64,000 nt of DNA from Neoceratodus forsteri (Eukaryota > Chordata > Ceratodontiformes > Ceratodontidae). The notes beneath the pieces are model-generated. The model ran no database searches. It was not told where the DNA came from and saw only the letters and a program-made list of their open reading frames with translations. Shown here piece by piece: positions 9,794 to 22,028 of this stretch. The translations under genes were made by a program, and so were the position numbers. Every line of letters begins with the position of its first letter. Positions within the stretch are counted from its first letter, which is position 1. Where the stretch lies: the NCBI GenBank assembly GCA_016271365.2, contig CM057453.1, positions 1,092,296,001-1,092,360,000 of the forward strand. Direction: 5' to 3'.

Positions 9794-12617
9794 GTGAGCC
9801 CTCTGTACCCCAGTCTGACCCTGACTGGCAGTGACTCTTATGTTTTCAGGTCTGACAGCGAGCCCGACCTTAATAATGTTCAGAGCGGCTTCAGTCTCCT
9901 GGACCCTTTCCATGATGACCCCTATCAGTCCGATCCTTCTGACAGCAATATTAGCAAAGAAAATGAGTCATTGAGCTTGCCAGATCCCGAAGCATACGGT
10001 GGAGATGGACATCTATCTCATAGCCACTGGTAAGCACTTCTAGTGATTAAGTGTTGTGTCGGCTGTGAGGAAAGTCCGTTACTGTTGCCAGACTTCACAA
10101 AGAAGCATTTCTTCCCTTGGTTATAGGGTCATAAGGGTTCCCTTTGTACCATTAGCAGTTTGCATTTAAAACAAATCTTGCCAAGATAGAGGGTTGTTGG
10201 GCAGTGACCCACAGGCCACATCCAGTGTGCAGTGTAGGGCCTCTGCTGTAATGTTGTTCTCTCCACTGCAGTTCTACCAATCCAGTATCAGAAGAGCGCA
10301 CCATAAAGACTGCCTTTGTTCCAGCGACAATGTAGGCCCCAATCTGAACATTCCCATCACTCTCACTACACATCTCACATTGGCAGAACAAGACAGCCCA
10401 GTATTGTACAGCATAGCAGAGACAGTGTAGAGTAGAAACCCAAATCTCTAACAGCAATATTAGTTTGCAGCTGGATGTTGTAGCTGTGAGAGGCATACAG
10501 GCCGTTCACTAACATTACTTTGCTAACTAAATTCTCAGTGTGTGATTCAACCCACCCACCCAAACATATAGATATGCAGTTAACTGACAGTACTGGTCTG
10601 TAACCAAGTCCCACCTATTGTGCATCCCCAAGTAATGCAGATCAGTTATCTCCTACTACAGTGCCTGATAAGAACCCCTAAAGTAGAACACTGGGGTCTC
10701 GTTGTAAGGGTCAGTGCTTTTTGCTGCTTTTTTGTTATTGTTTTATTGTTGCAAAACCACACAATGTTGATATGACTGAGCTGGCTCAATTCTCAGTATG
10801 TGACCCAACTCCCCCCTCCCCCCAAAACCCAAAACCACACCATGTTGATATTACGCAGGGACAGCACAGGCCATCATTCCAAATCTGAGTACTGGACTGA
10901 ACCAAAGCACTGTTCACTGACAGTACTGCACTTATCTCCAGTCACAGCATCCCGCCCCCAGCAGGTATGTAGTGAAGTCACAACACTATGGTGAAACCAA
11001 GTCCCCCCTATCTGATCAAAGCAGTATTATTCAAGCTATGCCCTTGGTAAAGTCCTTTGCTGTTGTTTCTGTTACTGGATTTGCTTTAGTACATTTGAAT
11101 TGTTACTACACTGGAGTGCTGACACCACAGTAACTGTTGTACACTGGGCTCTCACTATAAGGTTTGGGTCTATACAGTAGCAATACATGTGTTAATATAA
11201 AATGAGCAAAGAAATCCCTGTGTCCTGATTGGCTGAGACTTAGTTCTAGCCATTGCAGTAAGAGAGTGCCACCACTGGCTAAAACAAGTCCCTGCCAACC
11301 AGGGCAGCTCACAGAATTCATAAGCCACCTTTTTCCTAGTTTCCATCACTAACATGGCTACAGCCTTTACTCATATATAAAAAAACTTCAACTAGGCCCT
11401 AGAAATAAAAGTACATTAAATTAAATAAAGTAAGTAAATAATTTAATGCTATTTACACTCATGAGCCCCCCTTACACACATACACAAATTTAAAAAAATC
11501 AAGTACTATTCAGAGTTTCCATTGCTGGTGTTTCTTTGACGACCATTAAAAATCCCCCACCTATCTCTATAACTTTGACAGAAAACTCCCTGCTTCTTAC
11601 CTGGCAACAAATAAAAATTGAGGTTCTGGCTCCACTTCAGGCCTGTTTTTGTGTCTTTGTTTGTATGTCAGTTGAGCTCTGAAGAATGTTGAATTCATGT
11701 ATTCCATGTTACCATTCTGTGTGTGTGTGGAGGGGGGAGCCTTCTACTACTGCAATAATGCAGAGCTTCGAATTCTTCTATTCCATGGTAAACAATCACA
11801 CAATGTATTGAGTGTGAAGAAAGACAGATGACTGACAGGTGAAAAACATCTGTGGAAGGACTATTTTACATTATTTAGCAACATTTTAGTATTTTTTTGT
11901 GACTTTGAAAACTTTTAGAATGTTCTTTTTTTCAAAGTTACCTATGGGCCTATTTTATATAAGCAATAAGACATGGCTGGATGTTGGTAGTACTGAGATA
12001 TCTGCACACTCAGAGCTGAAGGCACTCGACCTGCGGTCTTGTGCCTAACTACACCTCTGGATGTGCGGGTATCTCAGTACTACCAACACCCAGCCATGTC
12101 TTATTGCTTACCTATCTTAGCAGTGCATCACACTGATAGTTCTGGCTATTGGTTATTAATTTTTTTTTCTTTAATCAGTGCCAGCCGGGAAGAGTCTTGA
12201 CGTGGCTACACTGCTTTCCACTGACACTTCCCGACCCACTATGTCGTCAGGCCCACATTTGGTGAAGGGTACTGTCTGTTCTAAATTACTTCTTTTCCCT
12301 GGTCATGCCTGTGAATCACTAAGACACCTGGATTTCTGTCACTGTATTGTGCACCACAGGCTAGTGTTTTACTATCCTTCTTACTTTTGTTTTGTGCTTG
12401 CTCATGCTGATTGTTGTATAAAGTGTTCTGCAATTCTGATCTCTGTAATTTTGACAGGTGCCAATGTGGTAACTGCACAGTTATGACAGATGTGCTGGAA
12501 TGTCATAGCTGCATGGAGATCGAGAGGATGACCTATCGCAGAGAAGATGCCAAAGTTGGTTGCATCACCATACATCCTGGATTTTCCCATGTTGTATTCA
12601 ATCCTGATGTGCTGCAG
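9794..12617 (+). pseudogene. P2X7 C-terminal-like (WCxCGxC) domain protein, accessory gene of the Kolobok-like element
   Basis: Exon 9794-10030 follows a CAG acceptor. It encodes an acidic, Ser-rich leader with SYVFRSDSEPD near its start and ends in SHSH plus TG, followed by the donor GTAAGC. Exon 12458-12617 starts after TTTTGACAG with G. Joining the two phases rebuilds W and gives SHSHWCQCGNC, followed by VLECHSCMEIE and CITIHPGFSHVVFNPDVL. This C-x-C-x2-C plus C-x2-C pattern and the CITEHPGF-type segment are those of the cytoplasmic zinc-binding domain at the P2X7 receptor C terminus, which also occurs as a stand-alone protein in many fish and invertebrates. After VLQ the frame is lost; a one-base shift gives TTYYCYHQHY, like the usual Y-x-Y-R-Q-x-Y continuation. 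No start codon is certain and no 3' end was found, so it is scored as broken. Its function in transposition is unknown. Confidence 0.7.
11960..12110. mobile_element. Hairpin element, copy A (AGCAATAAGACATG ends)
   Basis: The 151-bp element starts TAAGCAATAAGACATGGCTGG and ends with the complement. About 50 bases of left arm pair with the right arm with few mismatches. The centre contains GAAGGCACTCGACC and GTCTTGTGCCTAAC. The ends and core are shared with copies at 37642 and 38150, but the arm sequence between them is not. It sits in the intron of the P2X7-like gene. No target duplication could be fixed. Confidence 0.75.
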
Positions 12618-12904
12618 AGACCACATATTATTGTTATCATCAGCATTACTGCTTCGTCCATACCAGGGTATGGGGCCTGCTGTTGTCCCAGCTACCTTGT
12701 GAGAAATGAACCTCCTAACCTCCAAACCTGGATAGGGTTGGTGCAGCAACAAACTGCTCACAACGCAGGTGACCTGCATTTGGGCACCATCCTGTGCTGC
12801 CAGTGGGTAGGCCGTGGAGAGTAGGCTTGAGTACCCAGGAGACTGCTAGTGTCCACTGGGGGAGTGGGGGGCTGCCAACTCTGTGCATGACTTGCCTCCG
12901 GCAG

Positions 12905-13036
12905 TGTATGGAGGTACAATAATTAATTTATTACTGCTGCTTGTTATTTAAATGTTTTTATTGTGTATTTGTTTTTATTCTGTATTTGCACTTTGGCTTT
13001 GGAAAAGCGCATTATATATAAATTTGATTTGATTTT
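12905..13036 (+). mobile_element. 3' tail of an L2-type LINE or a SINE using it
   Basis: The phrase GGAAAAGCGCATTATATA followed by AATTTGATTTGATTTTA matches the AAAGCGCTATATAAAT-type tail that I recall ending L2-clade LINEs and their SINEs in fishes, including the short TTGAT repeats at the end. Only the tail is recognisable. Confidence 0.5.
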
Positions 13037-14250
13037 ATAGCAAGCAGCAGTCAAAATCAATTGGGTGGCATGGGCAACATTGTCATGCACCTTGTCGACC
13101 ACCGCAACATTTGAGGAGAACCCAGATGAGGCAAGTAAGATATGAGTGGCAAAAGGGGTCTCCCCCCAATCTTCCATGCTTGGAGGGTAAACAAAGGCCC
13201 TTTTTAGGTGGTACCATCCTCCCAGCAACTATATCCAGCTACTGTATTTCAATTCTGTGTTTTTGATATTGTTGATATTTTGAGATTTTTTGAGGCAAAC
13301 TGAAGGTCTCAAGGGATGATGCAAACTGAGAGAGTGACGTCATGTATTTTTTTTACAAATTGGTGATCAAAGAAGGTATTTCACATTCCACACGTGAAAC
13401 GCACTGTCCAGCCCTTTTCTTAGTGATCTCTGAGTTTCTTGACCAAGTGTCTATATAGTGGGGGCTGCCACGCACTTTACTTTACTTTAAAACATCCAAG
13501 TGAGGGTCTGCCCATCCAGGACACACTAAATAAACAATGAGGTGTGTGCCGGGTGCATCTAAAAACTCCCTACTAGCTGCCCAGAGACTTAGCTGGTTTA
13601 ATACTGATGGGATTCCAGTAATCCTGTGGTGCTGTTTTGTTACACTTCTGGACACATTTATAAAGTTTGGCGTTGGGGGAGGGGGGCTTTAGAAAGATAA
13701 AGAGATAAGGTATCCCAAAATTTGTATTCATGTCTGTTTTCTGTTTCTGTGTTGCAGGAAGTATTGATACACAGCATACAGATAACTTGTTCGGTGATAT
13801 TGGAGTTATCTGAGAAAGGATGTTTGAGTCACTCTGCCTGCCTGTGCCTTGTGAGTGATAAGAGATCGGTGCCCGAATGACCCTGGAGTGGAATACACCC
13901 ACTTTAAACCTGACGAATCCTGCTGCCGTGAAAAAAGGAAGCAAACACTATTAGCTGTATTTCTGTACTGTATTTTCTAAGAACTTAATGCACAGACTGT
14001 CATGTAAACAATACATAGCATTATGAGTATAGTAGCATAAGTAAAAAAATTAAAAAGTGATACAAAAGTAAAATCTGTAAAAGTTTCCAATAAATAATAG
14101 CATGAAGTTTTCAGAACTCTACACGGTATGTCAAGTTTCTAACTATTAAAAGCGTAAACCTTTTTAATAAGATCGAAAGAATATTATATACAATGTTTAA
14201 AAGTCATTAAAAGCACATAAATGATCTATCACATTTCTTGATCTCATCAG
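13037..14250. other. No gene recognised
   Basis: Non-coding interior of the Kolobok-like element. 13970-14230 is AT-rich with short A runs. A 123-codon minus frame near 13573-13944 resembles nothing known to me. Confidence 0.5.
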
Positions 14251-16859
14251 GGAATCTATCATCGTCATTATGGTGCCGATTACGTCCCGGCATGGAACCA
14301 TGACTCAAAGGTGTAGAATACATGTGTACTGCTTTTAATGTCTACCACCGCCGATGTCTTTGTGAGGGTTTGTTGTTTCATATCATTGAGAATGGTTCCC
14401 CTTGCAATGTGTGATCAGGCGATGTGGAAATGCCTCATGAAATGTGCCTTTGCCTCCTCATGGTCCACATCGGCATACACAGCGCTTAGTGGGGGGTACA
14501 TCTTGGTTCTTTGTCCAATACTTTTAAGTTCTTCTCTTCTCTCTTTTGATGTTACTCCATGCACTATGACTTCCAGCAGGTTATGTGCATAACCTATAGA
14601 ACTCAAGCAATACGTCAGTAGGTACTCTTTAATTGTTCTTATCTAACGTGCCAGTATGACATAGCGGAACATTCCTTACCATACGTTTATTTTGTCTTCA
14701 CCATTCTAACTGATGTTTCACCTTTCTTAGCTTTTGAAAAATAGACCTCCAGCTTCGTTTTGCCTGCTCTGTCTCTTACAGCAGGCTTACAACTGTTCTC
14801 GTTGTAGTGTAGTGCCACCAAATACAATCTGAAGCAGAAAACACAAGTATTACTTATTATGAAGCATATATATGATTATTGCATACCCCGGCTAACACTT
14901 ACCTTCACAGCATTCCATCAAACGAAAAAGCAGTTTTGCTTTGGCGTGAAGTGGATTATGGTGCTGTGAAAGGCTTCCACAGCTGCTGTCTGGCAATGCG
15001 GAGAAAGTCGGGTGATGTCTTTTGAGTAGTTGCCTGTTTTCCAGCACGGACATCAACCTTTCAGTGATAGCTTCACCTTTGTTGTTGGTTCAGTGCACAA
15101 ACACAAAAAGCTCTAGCAAGAATATAAACTGTGCATGTTATAATCACTAGGAACTGTACATGTTACAATCACTTACTAGGCTGCAGCCATTTCTTTTTGG
15201 TTTCCCTCCAATTAAGTGGCCCATGTGCGCACTGGCTATATGTCTCACTGTGACCAGCATGGATATTCTGCAGGTGCCTTGTCATATCAATCCATTTTCT
15301 CTCCATGATAGCATGGTTGGAATCCGGCGTTGTTGCTGCGACCCAGTACTCATGATTAACTATGTTTTTTTCCCATGGGTGTACTGCTTCTATGCCACGC
15401 TGCTTGCCAAGAGCTTCAAGCTTTTTGCGCATGCCTCTGAAATAGGAGTGAACCTTATTCATGCCTGTGACTATTTCAAAGTCCCTATCACAGCCTACCT
15501 CTCACTTGTTTCATAATCATTGTGCTAACCTTTAGCAACATGCCACATGTCATAATAATGTTTGGCTCCTTCCATCAAGGCAGTTGTGGCTAACCACGCA
15601 TTTATTTGCCTGTGACAATCGGTGGTGATGGAATCAATAGGGAGCGCATTATCTTGAACCAAGATTTTCAAGGATTGCTTCAAGCCTTCGATCTCTATCC
15701 AGGCACTGTTCTTTACCTCATTGCTCTGTTAGTGAACACAGGATTTACAGAAGCATTATTTAATGCATGCAAGCAATGGTACCCTATCTCTCAAAATATA
15801 TTAAAGGCACAAAATATTGGAAACATACCTGTACAAGACACACATGTAACACTTTGTTAATATGATTTTCCATCACCGTGTATGACCTATACTTTGCAGA
15901 ATGCCCAGGACTATCTGCACGGCCATCACCATTGAGTAGCATACCTCCTTCCATTGATTTTATTCTCTGGAACAGCTGCTGTTGCTCAGTGGAACACATG
16001 TTTTTAAAGACAGGTGATATTAGATCCTTGATGTGCCTCTGAACAGTCAGCCGACTAACGCATGGAACGTTCAGGAACTCAGACATTCTCAGTGCCTTGA
16101 ATATTGGGCAACCAGAAATCAGCATTGCTGATGACAGTAGGATGTTGCTGAAAAATAGTGGCAAATCGATAGTTGGCTCTACCAGACCTTTTTATAATCA
16201 CAGTCAGGGCAAGTGGATGTAATTACCAGAAAGGATCCCTGTTTCTTTTGTGGATCATCCATCAAAAATAACACGTTATTAATCCATGGCATAGGTCACA
16301 TGTTAGGAAAAGCTGTTCCAGGCATGAGTGGAACACCAAAAATATTTCTTCTTCATGAGGTGCCTTTTGGTCCATTTTCCTTGGTGTTCTGTATGATAAA
16401 AACAAAAAGAAATGCTTACGGAGTGAAACGGGAAACAGTTGCTGTGGCAGTGGTCAGTTAGCTTATCAAATCAATAGAGTTTGTAGCTTTTGTTACACAT
16501 TCAATACAGATAGATTCGATAGTATGTATTCAGAGTCATATTCCTCCATGCACTCAGACACCTCTGGGCTTGGCAGTGGAGTTGAGAACACAACTGGTTC
16601 ATCTTCCAGTAGTGTGCATTGAATTCCAATGGAAGGGATGCATGGAGTTTCTGTCATACAACCTTGGCAAGAAGCAAAAAGGATCTGTCTGTAAATTGGT
16701 AAATGTCAGTACATTTCTACGGGGCATGTCATGCTATCATTTCATGACAGTGCAGAGTATGGCCTGAGATTCACCTCAACTTTTGGTAAACATTTTATGA
16801 TTGGTTTGCACTTTCATGGAATTCTGGAGGGGTGGAGGAAGCTGAATTACTTGTGCTAT

Positions 16860-17952
16860 TATGACACAGTCTGCTACCATGGTCGGTTGCACAATGGCTG
16901 TTGTGATGGGGAGAAGACATGATGCAGTAACTTCGTCCATCATCTAATAGAAAGAAAGTATGATATCTTGACAGTTACTGCAGTTTTATGTTGGTCTGAA
17001 TAGGGCCCCACCCCCAAGAGTGAAATAGGTGAATAGTAAAGGAAGGCTGCTGTTGGCCTGCATAAGGCGCACATGCAGTGGATAAAATGCCAGTAGGAAG
17101 GAGTGACACCAGGACTAGGCCACACCCCCATGCCCACTCAAGTAAAACAGGTGAAACTGACAGATAACACCATATTATGCATACAGTGGCCATGCTGTGC
17201 AATACACAGGCTGGCACATGCAGTTTGTGTTTGCACTACATAAAGATACCTGATTGTCCTCTGATATGCAGTGTGCCACTGCGGCAGCAGAACCGCTTGC
17301 TGCTGTTGTCATGTAGTGAAGGCTTGACACAGTAACTTCATCAATCACCTAAATATATGTAGTACATCATTACAGTTTCTACAATTCTTATGTCATCCGG
17401 AAGAGGTGCCACTAACAAGCCCTCCACCCCCAACACCCATCATGCATAAGGTGCACATGCGCAGTAGGAGTAACATCAAGAATAGACCCCCCCCACACCA
17501 GAATGAAATGGGAGAAAAGGAAAAATAGCAACACCAGATTACACACACAGTGGGTTGTTTGCACTACAGAAACATACCTGATTGTCCTCTGGCATGCATT
17601 CTGTTAGTGTTGCTGTAGAACAGCTTGTGGTTATTGACAAGGGGTGACAGCTTGATTCAGTGGTTTCATCCATCATATAATGGAAATTAGTACATCTTCA
17701 AAGTTATAGCTTTTATTTGTTGGAATAAAGAAAGCGGGTCTCCCATGAACAAGCAATCCCCATACCACACAAAAAACAAAGTGAAACAGGTTGCAGTGAC
17801 ACACACACACACAGACACAAACAGAAAGTAACCATGCTGTGCGAAACATATCTGATTGTCCCCTTGCACACATTCTGGCACTGCATAAGCAGAAATACTT
17901 GCTGTTCTTGTAAGTGGGTGACGGTTTGTTGCAGCAATATTGTTCATCATGT
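16860..17952 (-). repeat. Four tandem exon-intron units in the transposase linker
   Basis: Coding copies lie at about 17952-17853, 17680-17579, 17349-17252 and 16946-16860. They encode related segments of about 33 residues starting with a form of MMDEVT, continuing Ser/Thr/Ala-rich, and mostly ending ECxxEDNQ before a donor (GTATGT or GTATCT). The introns between them also share blocks such as CATAAGGTGCACATGCAG and AGTGAAATGGG. Unit length is about 275-400 bp. The duplication therefore covers exon plus intron. Confidence 0.65.
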
Positions 17953-17997
17953 AATTGACAGACATTTGCACATCTTTATAGTTACTGATGCTGTGTC

Positions 17998-18228
17998 GCC
18001 ATGACAAGGACCTCCCCCCCAAGTGACTCAGGTTACGGGGGAAACAAGAAAATAATGCAGTAGGCCTGCATAAGGAGCACATGCAGCTGACGATTTAGTG
18101 AATGCCACCCAGTTGGGGGGGTTGAAATGAAGCTGGGCCACCATGACAAGGCCCCCCCCCCAAGTGACCCAGGTTACAGGGGGAAACAAGAAAATAATGC
18201 AGTAGACCTGCATAAGGTGCACATGCAG
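17998..18228. repeat. 140-bp tandem duplication in a transposase intron
   Basis: CCATGACAAGG...CCCCCAAGTGAC, a GGTTACGGGGGAAACAAG block and CATAAGG-GCACATGCAG occur at 17998-18090 and again at 18138-18230, about 140 bp apart and nearly identical. Confidence 0.75.
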
Positions 18229-18668
18229 AGAATAACTGGAAACCAGAAACAATGAAACGCAATACTAACCCTGCTTACATTGAGTTTGTCCAGGGTGCAC
18301 CCTCTTCTTTTCGTTACTGAGCCTGCTGATGCAGTACCATCATGCTGATGTTTGTAAACATTTTCAGCAAGTGACGTCTTTTTAGTAACAGTGGGGTGGA
18401 TTGAGGGGGCTGTACCTTTAGCAAGCTTTAGCCGCTTTGTGAAACCCATCATAAATTGCATGTGGTTGGTGAATGCATCTGCGGGAAAATGGGCTGAGCA
18501 CATTGCAGGTGCTAAAGCTGTGTGCCAGTCCCATTCCCTGTTCAATTTGACAAAACTGACCCACTTTTTAAAATACACAGGAGATTTGTCTCTTTTTGGG
18601 AAGTCAAAAACTGCAATTTCAGAAGAAGGTGTGTTATTGCATTTGGCCACAACACATTAATTTACCAT

Positions 18669-19317
18669 TTTGAAACCGTCACAGTAAGTGCTCAGTGATA
18701 GTGAAAGGAAAACAGAGTAGATGTAATGAAACCTATGTAGAACTGAATACAAATAAGTGACACGCAGAGTGAGATACAAACCTTTATGAAGAAGGTCCAC
18801 AGTGTAACAATATCCTAGAATAACAATGAATTGGTGAACAGGTATTTCAATTACACAGCAGAGTGCTAAGACTAAGAAGAATAAGGGAATCCCACTATAG
18901 CAGTGATATTATGCTGGTGCAGTAGTGTCAGTATAGTTAGGGTTCATGTGAGCATTTAATGTTAAAGGCCAATTTTTGCACAGTAATAACTTTGGGCAGG
19001 TTTAACAGATCTGCTTGAAATTTTGCATGCTTCATTGGAAAGGACAGGTCTATTGATATGCCAAATTTAGTTTGAATTCCTTTTGTGGCGTCTGAGATAC
19101 AGTGTTGCAAAAAAAGATTTGCATTTTTTTGCTGTTTTTTGTCAACCCATATCTCAGAAACGGCTGCAGCTACAGGGCTGAAATTTCAGGGTAGGAAACT
19201 TTGGCCCCACAGATGTGCCTTTTGAACGTTTAGTGAAAAAATATTAATCCGTTCCAAAGTCATGAAATGTTCTTGTTCCCATTATTTCCTATGAGAACAA
19301 AATAGATGTTCCTGGAG
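18669..19317. other. No gene recognised; upstream region of the transposase
   Basis: Non-coding, of mixed composition, with a short stretch about 18950-19260 that I could not match. It may hold 5' untranslated sequence of the leftward transposase. Confidence 0.4.
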
Positions 19318-19676
19318 GCAAAGGATTCTAGTTCGATGCAGAATCCTGCATAGGTATAGGATTCTAGTTCGATGCAGAATTCTGCATCGGCACAGGATTC
19401 TAGTTCAATGCAGAATCCTGCATCAGCATAGGACTCTAATTTGATATAGAATCCTGCATCGGCAGAGGATTCTAGTTCCATGCAGAATCCTGCATCAGCA
19501 TAGGATTCTAGTTCGATGCAGAATCCTGCATCGGAATAGAATTCTAGTTTGATGCAGAATCCTGCAATGAACTGCCATGTTAGATGCAGAATCCTGCAGC
19601 GAAGTGGCATTTTACGATGCAGAGTCCTGCATTGAACTGCCATGTTGTAATGCAGAATCCTGCATCGAACTGTCAT
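19318..19676. repeat. 36-bp minisatellite with palindromic GATGCAGAATCCTGCATC core
   Basis: Seven regular units of about 36 bp read AGGATTCTAGTTCGATGCAG then AATCCTGCATCGGCAT. Less regular units follow to 19676. The core GATGCAGAATCCTGCATC is a near-perfect palindrome. The 36-bp period keeps one minus frame open, giving a 12-residue repeat of the form GFCIELESYADA. I regard the ORF as a by-product of the period. Confidence 0.85.
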
Positions 19677-19689
19677 TTTTCCAGGTGTA

Positions 19690-20205
19690 CCCCTTTGTAA
19701 TTATTGTTTGCCGACATCGCAGTGCCCAATCACCATGTCAGCATTTCTTTAATCCTCCACTACTGTGGCGCACTGGAGAGACTATCCCCAGTGCACCGAA
19801 AGCATTAACTTTCTGATAACTTTCTGTTGTTTCCAACACTGGGAAGCCCACCCCCAGTGTCGTAAGCCCTCCCCACCACCCCCACAGCCCATTCTTCTTA
19901 TTCTTTGCTGACATCAGGGTGCCCAATCCCTGTGTCAGCATTTATTTCTCCCTCTGTTACTGTGGCACACTGGAGAGACCACCCCCAGTGTGGCAAAAAA
20001 CTTTACTTTTTTCCAGTGCTGTTTCTGCCACTGGGAATCCACATCCAGTGTCAAATGCCCCCCCTGCCCTTCTAATATTAATAGTGTTTGCCTACGTTGG
20101 AGTGTCCAATCCCCGTGTTGGCGTTATGAACCCCCCCTCAGAACTATGGGACACTGGGGAGCCCACTCCCAGTGTCCCAAAATAAAGTTATCCCTGCCAT
20201 AAAAA
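19690..20205. repeat. About 190-bp tandem repeat, 2.6 units
   Basis: The block TTATTGTTTGCCGACATCGC...GTGCCCAATCACC...GTCAGCATTT at 19701 recurs at 19898 and, more diverged, at about 20078. Each unit also has paired CACTGGGGA / CCCAGTGT phrases. Confidence 0.75.
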
Positions 20206-20499
20206 GAAAACTGTTCCCCAATGTCTTTTTAATCCTAGAAAAAAGAAAATGGTCCTCGTCCTCTCCCCTGTCCCCTCCCCATCCCAACCCTCCACTAAGC
20301 AACCTCCTGCTGACCCCCTTCACCCTATTCTTACCTCTGGAGGTCAGCAGCTTTCATCTTCTTTGGACTGGGACACATCTGCGTTCTTCAAAGCTGAACT
20401 GTAAATTGAAGAATCGAGGTTAAGTGTCATATAATGTCTGTCAATGGCATTTTGGATTTATGTTGATATTGCGGTCATTTTTAGGAATTTGTGAACCAA

Positions 20500-21010
20500 G
20501 TTTTCAACATGGCCTTTTTGGGACCCCACCTAATGAACAATGGCACTGCCATTTTGTTACTGGGTCCCAAAGGTGATTTCTCAGTTGCTATGCAGAATCA
20601 CCTTTCTGGACAGAGTAATGAAATGAGGGTGCCACTGTTCATGAGGTGGGGTCACAAACAGCCCATGTTGAAACTTTGGTGCAAAAATATGAAAATACAC
20701 CTAAGTTACGTGTGCTCATTAACATTGTCCTATGCACGTATGTAACATTGCCAAATTTTTATGCTTTCACTCCAAATTTTCAACAGAACGCTTTAGACCA
20801 CCTCAGAATAGCATGGTTTTCATTTCTCACATCTTGCCCCAAACAAGTTTTAGTGCTTGACGCACAGAATCACCTTTTGGGACACAGTAAGGAAATGACA
20901 TTGCCAGTGTTCATGAGGTGGGGTCGTAAAAAGCTCATGTTGAAAATTTGGTGCGAAAAAACCAAAAAATGCCTGAGTTTCAAGTGGTCACTGAAAATTT
21001 TTCATGCACG
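20500..21010. repeat. Diverged tandem duplication, offset about 270 bp
   Basis: CAGAATCACCTTTCTGGACAG...TTCATGAGGTGGGGTCACAA near 20601 recurs near 20869 as CAGAATCACCTTTTGGGACAC...TTCATGAGGTGGGGTCGTAA, followed in both by CCCATGTTGAAA- or CTCATGTTGAAA-like sequence and TTTGGTGC. Confidence 0.75.
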
Positions 21011-21016
21011 CTCATA

Positions 21017-21793
21017 ACATAGAAACATAGAAGTTGATGGCAGATAAGTACCGCAAAGCCCATCCAGTCTGCCCATTTCTTTTTCTACCTTATGAATGTG
21101 CCATCAGCCTTTGCTCTGTCAATGGCCTATCTATTTATACTCATCTGTATTGCTCCCTTATGCCTATCCCATGCCTGTTTGAAGCCCTGCACTGTATTCA
21201 TATCCACCACTTCCTGAGGTAGGCCATTCCATGCATCCACCACCTTTTCTGTGAAAAAGAACTTCCTCACATTACTCCTTAATTGGTTTCCCTCTAATCT
21301 CATGTTGTGTAGTCTTGTCCTGCTGTTTTTCTTATATTGAAACATGTTAGATCCTTTCACCTTGTTAATGCCCTTAAAGTGTTTAAATGTTTCAATCATA
21401 TCACCTCTCGCCCTCCTTTGCTCTAGGGTATACATATTGAGCTCTGTTAATCTGTCCTGATATGTTTTCTGATGCAGTCCCTGCACCATTTTGGTTGCCC
21501 TTCTCTGTACTGCCTCTATTTGGTTAATGTCCTTGTGAAGGTGTGGCCTCCAGTACTGCATACAGTACTCCAGATGGGGCCTAACCAGTGTCTTGTAAAG
21601 AGGGATTATCACCTCCCTCTTATGACTTGTGATACCCCTACTAATACACCCCAACATCCCCCTAGCCTTACCTACTGCTTTAGTTGTCTGCTTGGATGAT
21701 TTCTGATAACCTGTGATGATAATACCCAAGTCTCTTTCTTCCCTTGTGACTGCCAGCAACTCCCTTCCCAGCCTATAGGTGGCTTCATTCTCC
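21017..21793 (-). mobile_element. CR1 LINE, 5'-truncated 3' fragment
   Basis: The 3' end lies at 21017 (ACATAGAAACATAGAAGTTG on the + strand). A 210-codon minus frame (21759-21127) encodes the C-terminal part of CR1 ORF2 beyond the polymerase fingers and palm: [39 protein letters not shown], and FKQAWDRHKG at the end. It is close to copies at 41743 and 49172, so it is fairly recent. Confidence 0.9.
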
Positions 21794-21827
21794 TATACTT
21801 TACCATGTTAGGTTCCTTAGAGATGGA

Positions 21828-22028
21828 ATGGGGTGAGCATTGGGGCCCATGACCCTAAGGCACACCCTGACCCTTGTTGGTGTGTGGAGTGTGGGGGTGG
21901 TGTTGCGATGGTAGGGTTGGGTGGGGGTAGGGCCCACGACTTTAAGGCACACCCCAGCGCTTGTTGGTGTGTGGAGGGTGGGGGTGGTGTTGCGATTGTA
22001 GGGTTGGGTGGAAGGGTGGGGTGTTAGA
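21828..22028. repeat. 87-bp GT-rich tandem duplication
   Basis: TTGTTGGTGTGTGGAG-GTGGGGGTGGTGTTGCGAT at 21874 recurs at 21961 with few changes, followed both times by GTAGGGTTGGGTGG. Confidence 0.8.

Larger units (their letters stand above)
14400..18668 (-). pseudogene. Kolobok-like transposase, THAP domain plus DDE core, spliced, degraded
   Basis: The THAP exon runs 18668 to about 18278. It begins M-V-N-stop-CVVAKC and continues FDFP, KKWVSF, a W, then MCSAHF: C-x4-C ... C-x2-H with one in-frame TAA at codon 4. Four tandem linker exons follow (17952-16860), then an exon near 16680-16510 with CQGCMTETPC and STPLPSPEVSECMEEYDSEY. The core exon (about 16400-15840) has EEEIFLVFHSCLEQLF, C-x2-C pairs (CDLC, CPDC) and NGDGRADSPG with the first Asp. 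The next exon has TTDCHRQI (second Asp, about 15620) and YYDMWHVAKG, then the donor GTTAGC. Exon 15462-15171 has NHEYWVAA and ends at donor GTAAGT. Then AAVEAFHST (Glu, about 14974), ALHYNENS (about 14800) and PPLSAVYADVDHEEAKAHF (about 14470). The order matches Kolobok-type proteins as I remember them. Several stops and frameshifts make it inactive. Confidence 0.75.

Noticed and set aside
12178..12300. Frame starting after TTTAATCAG as a middle exon of the P2X7-like gene
   Set aside because: Its phase gives a stop after the first exon, while direct joining of 10030 to 12458 restores WCQCGNC.
21832..22028. GT-rich frames on both strands
   Set aside because: Products of the 87-bp tandem duplication.
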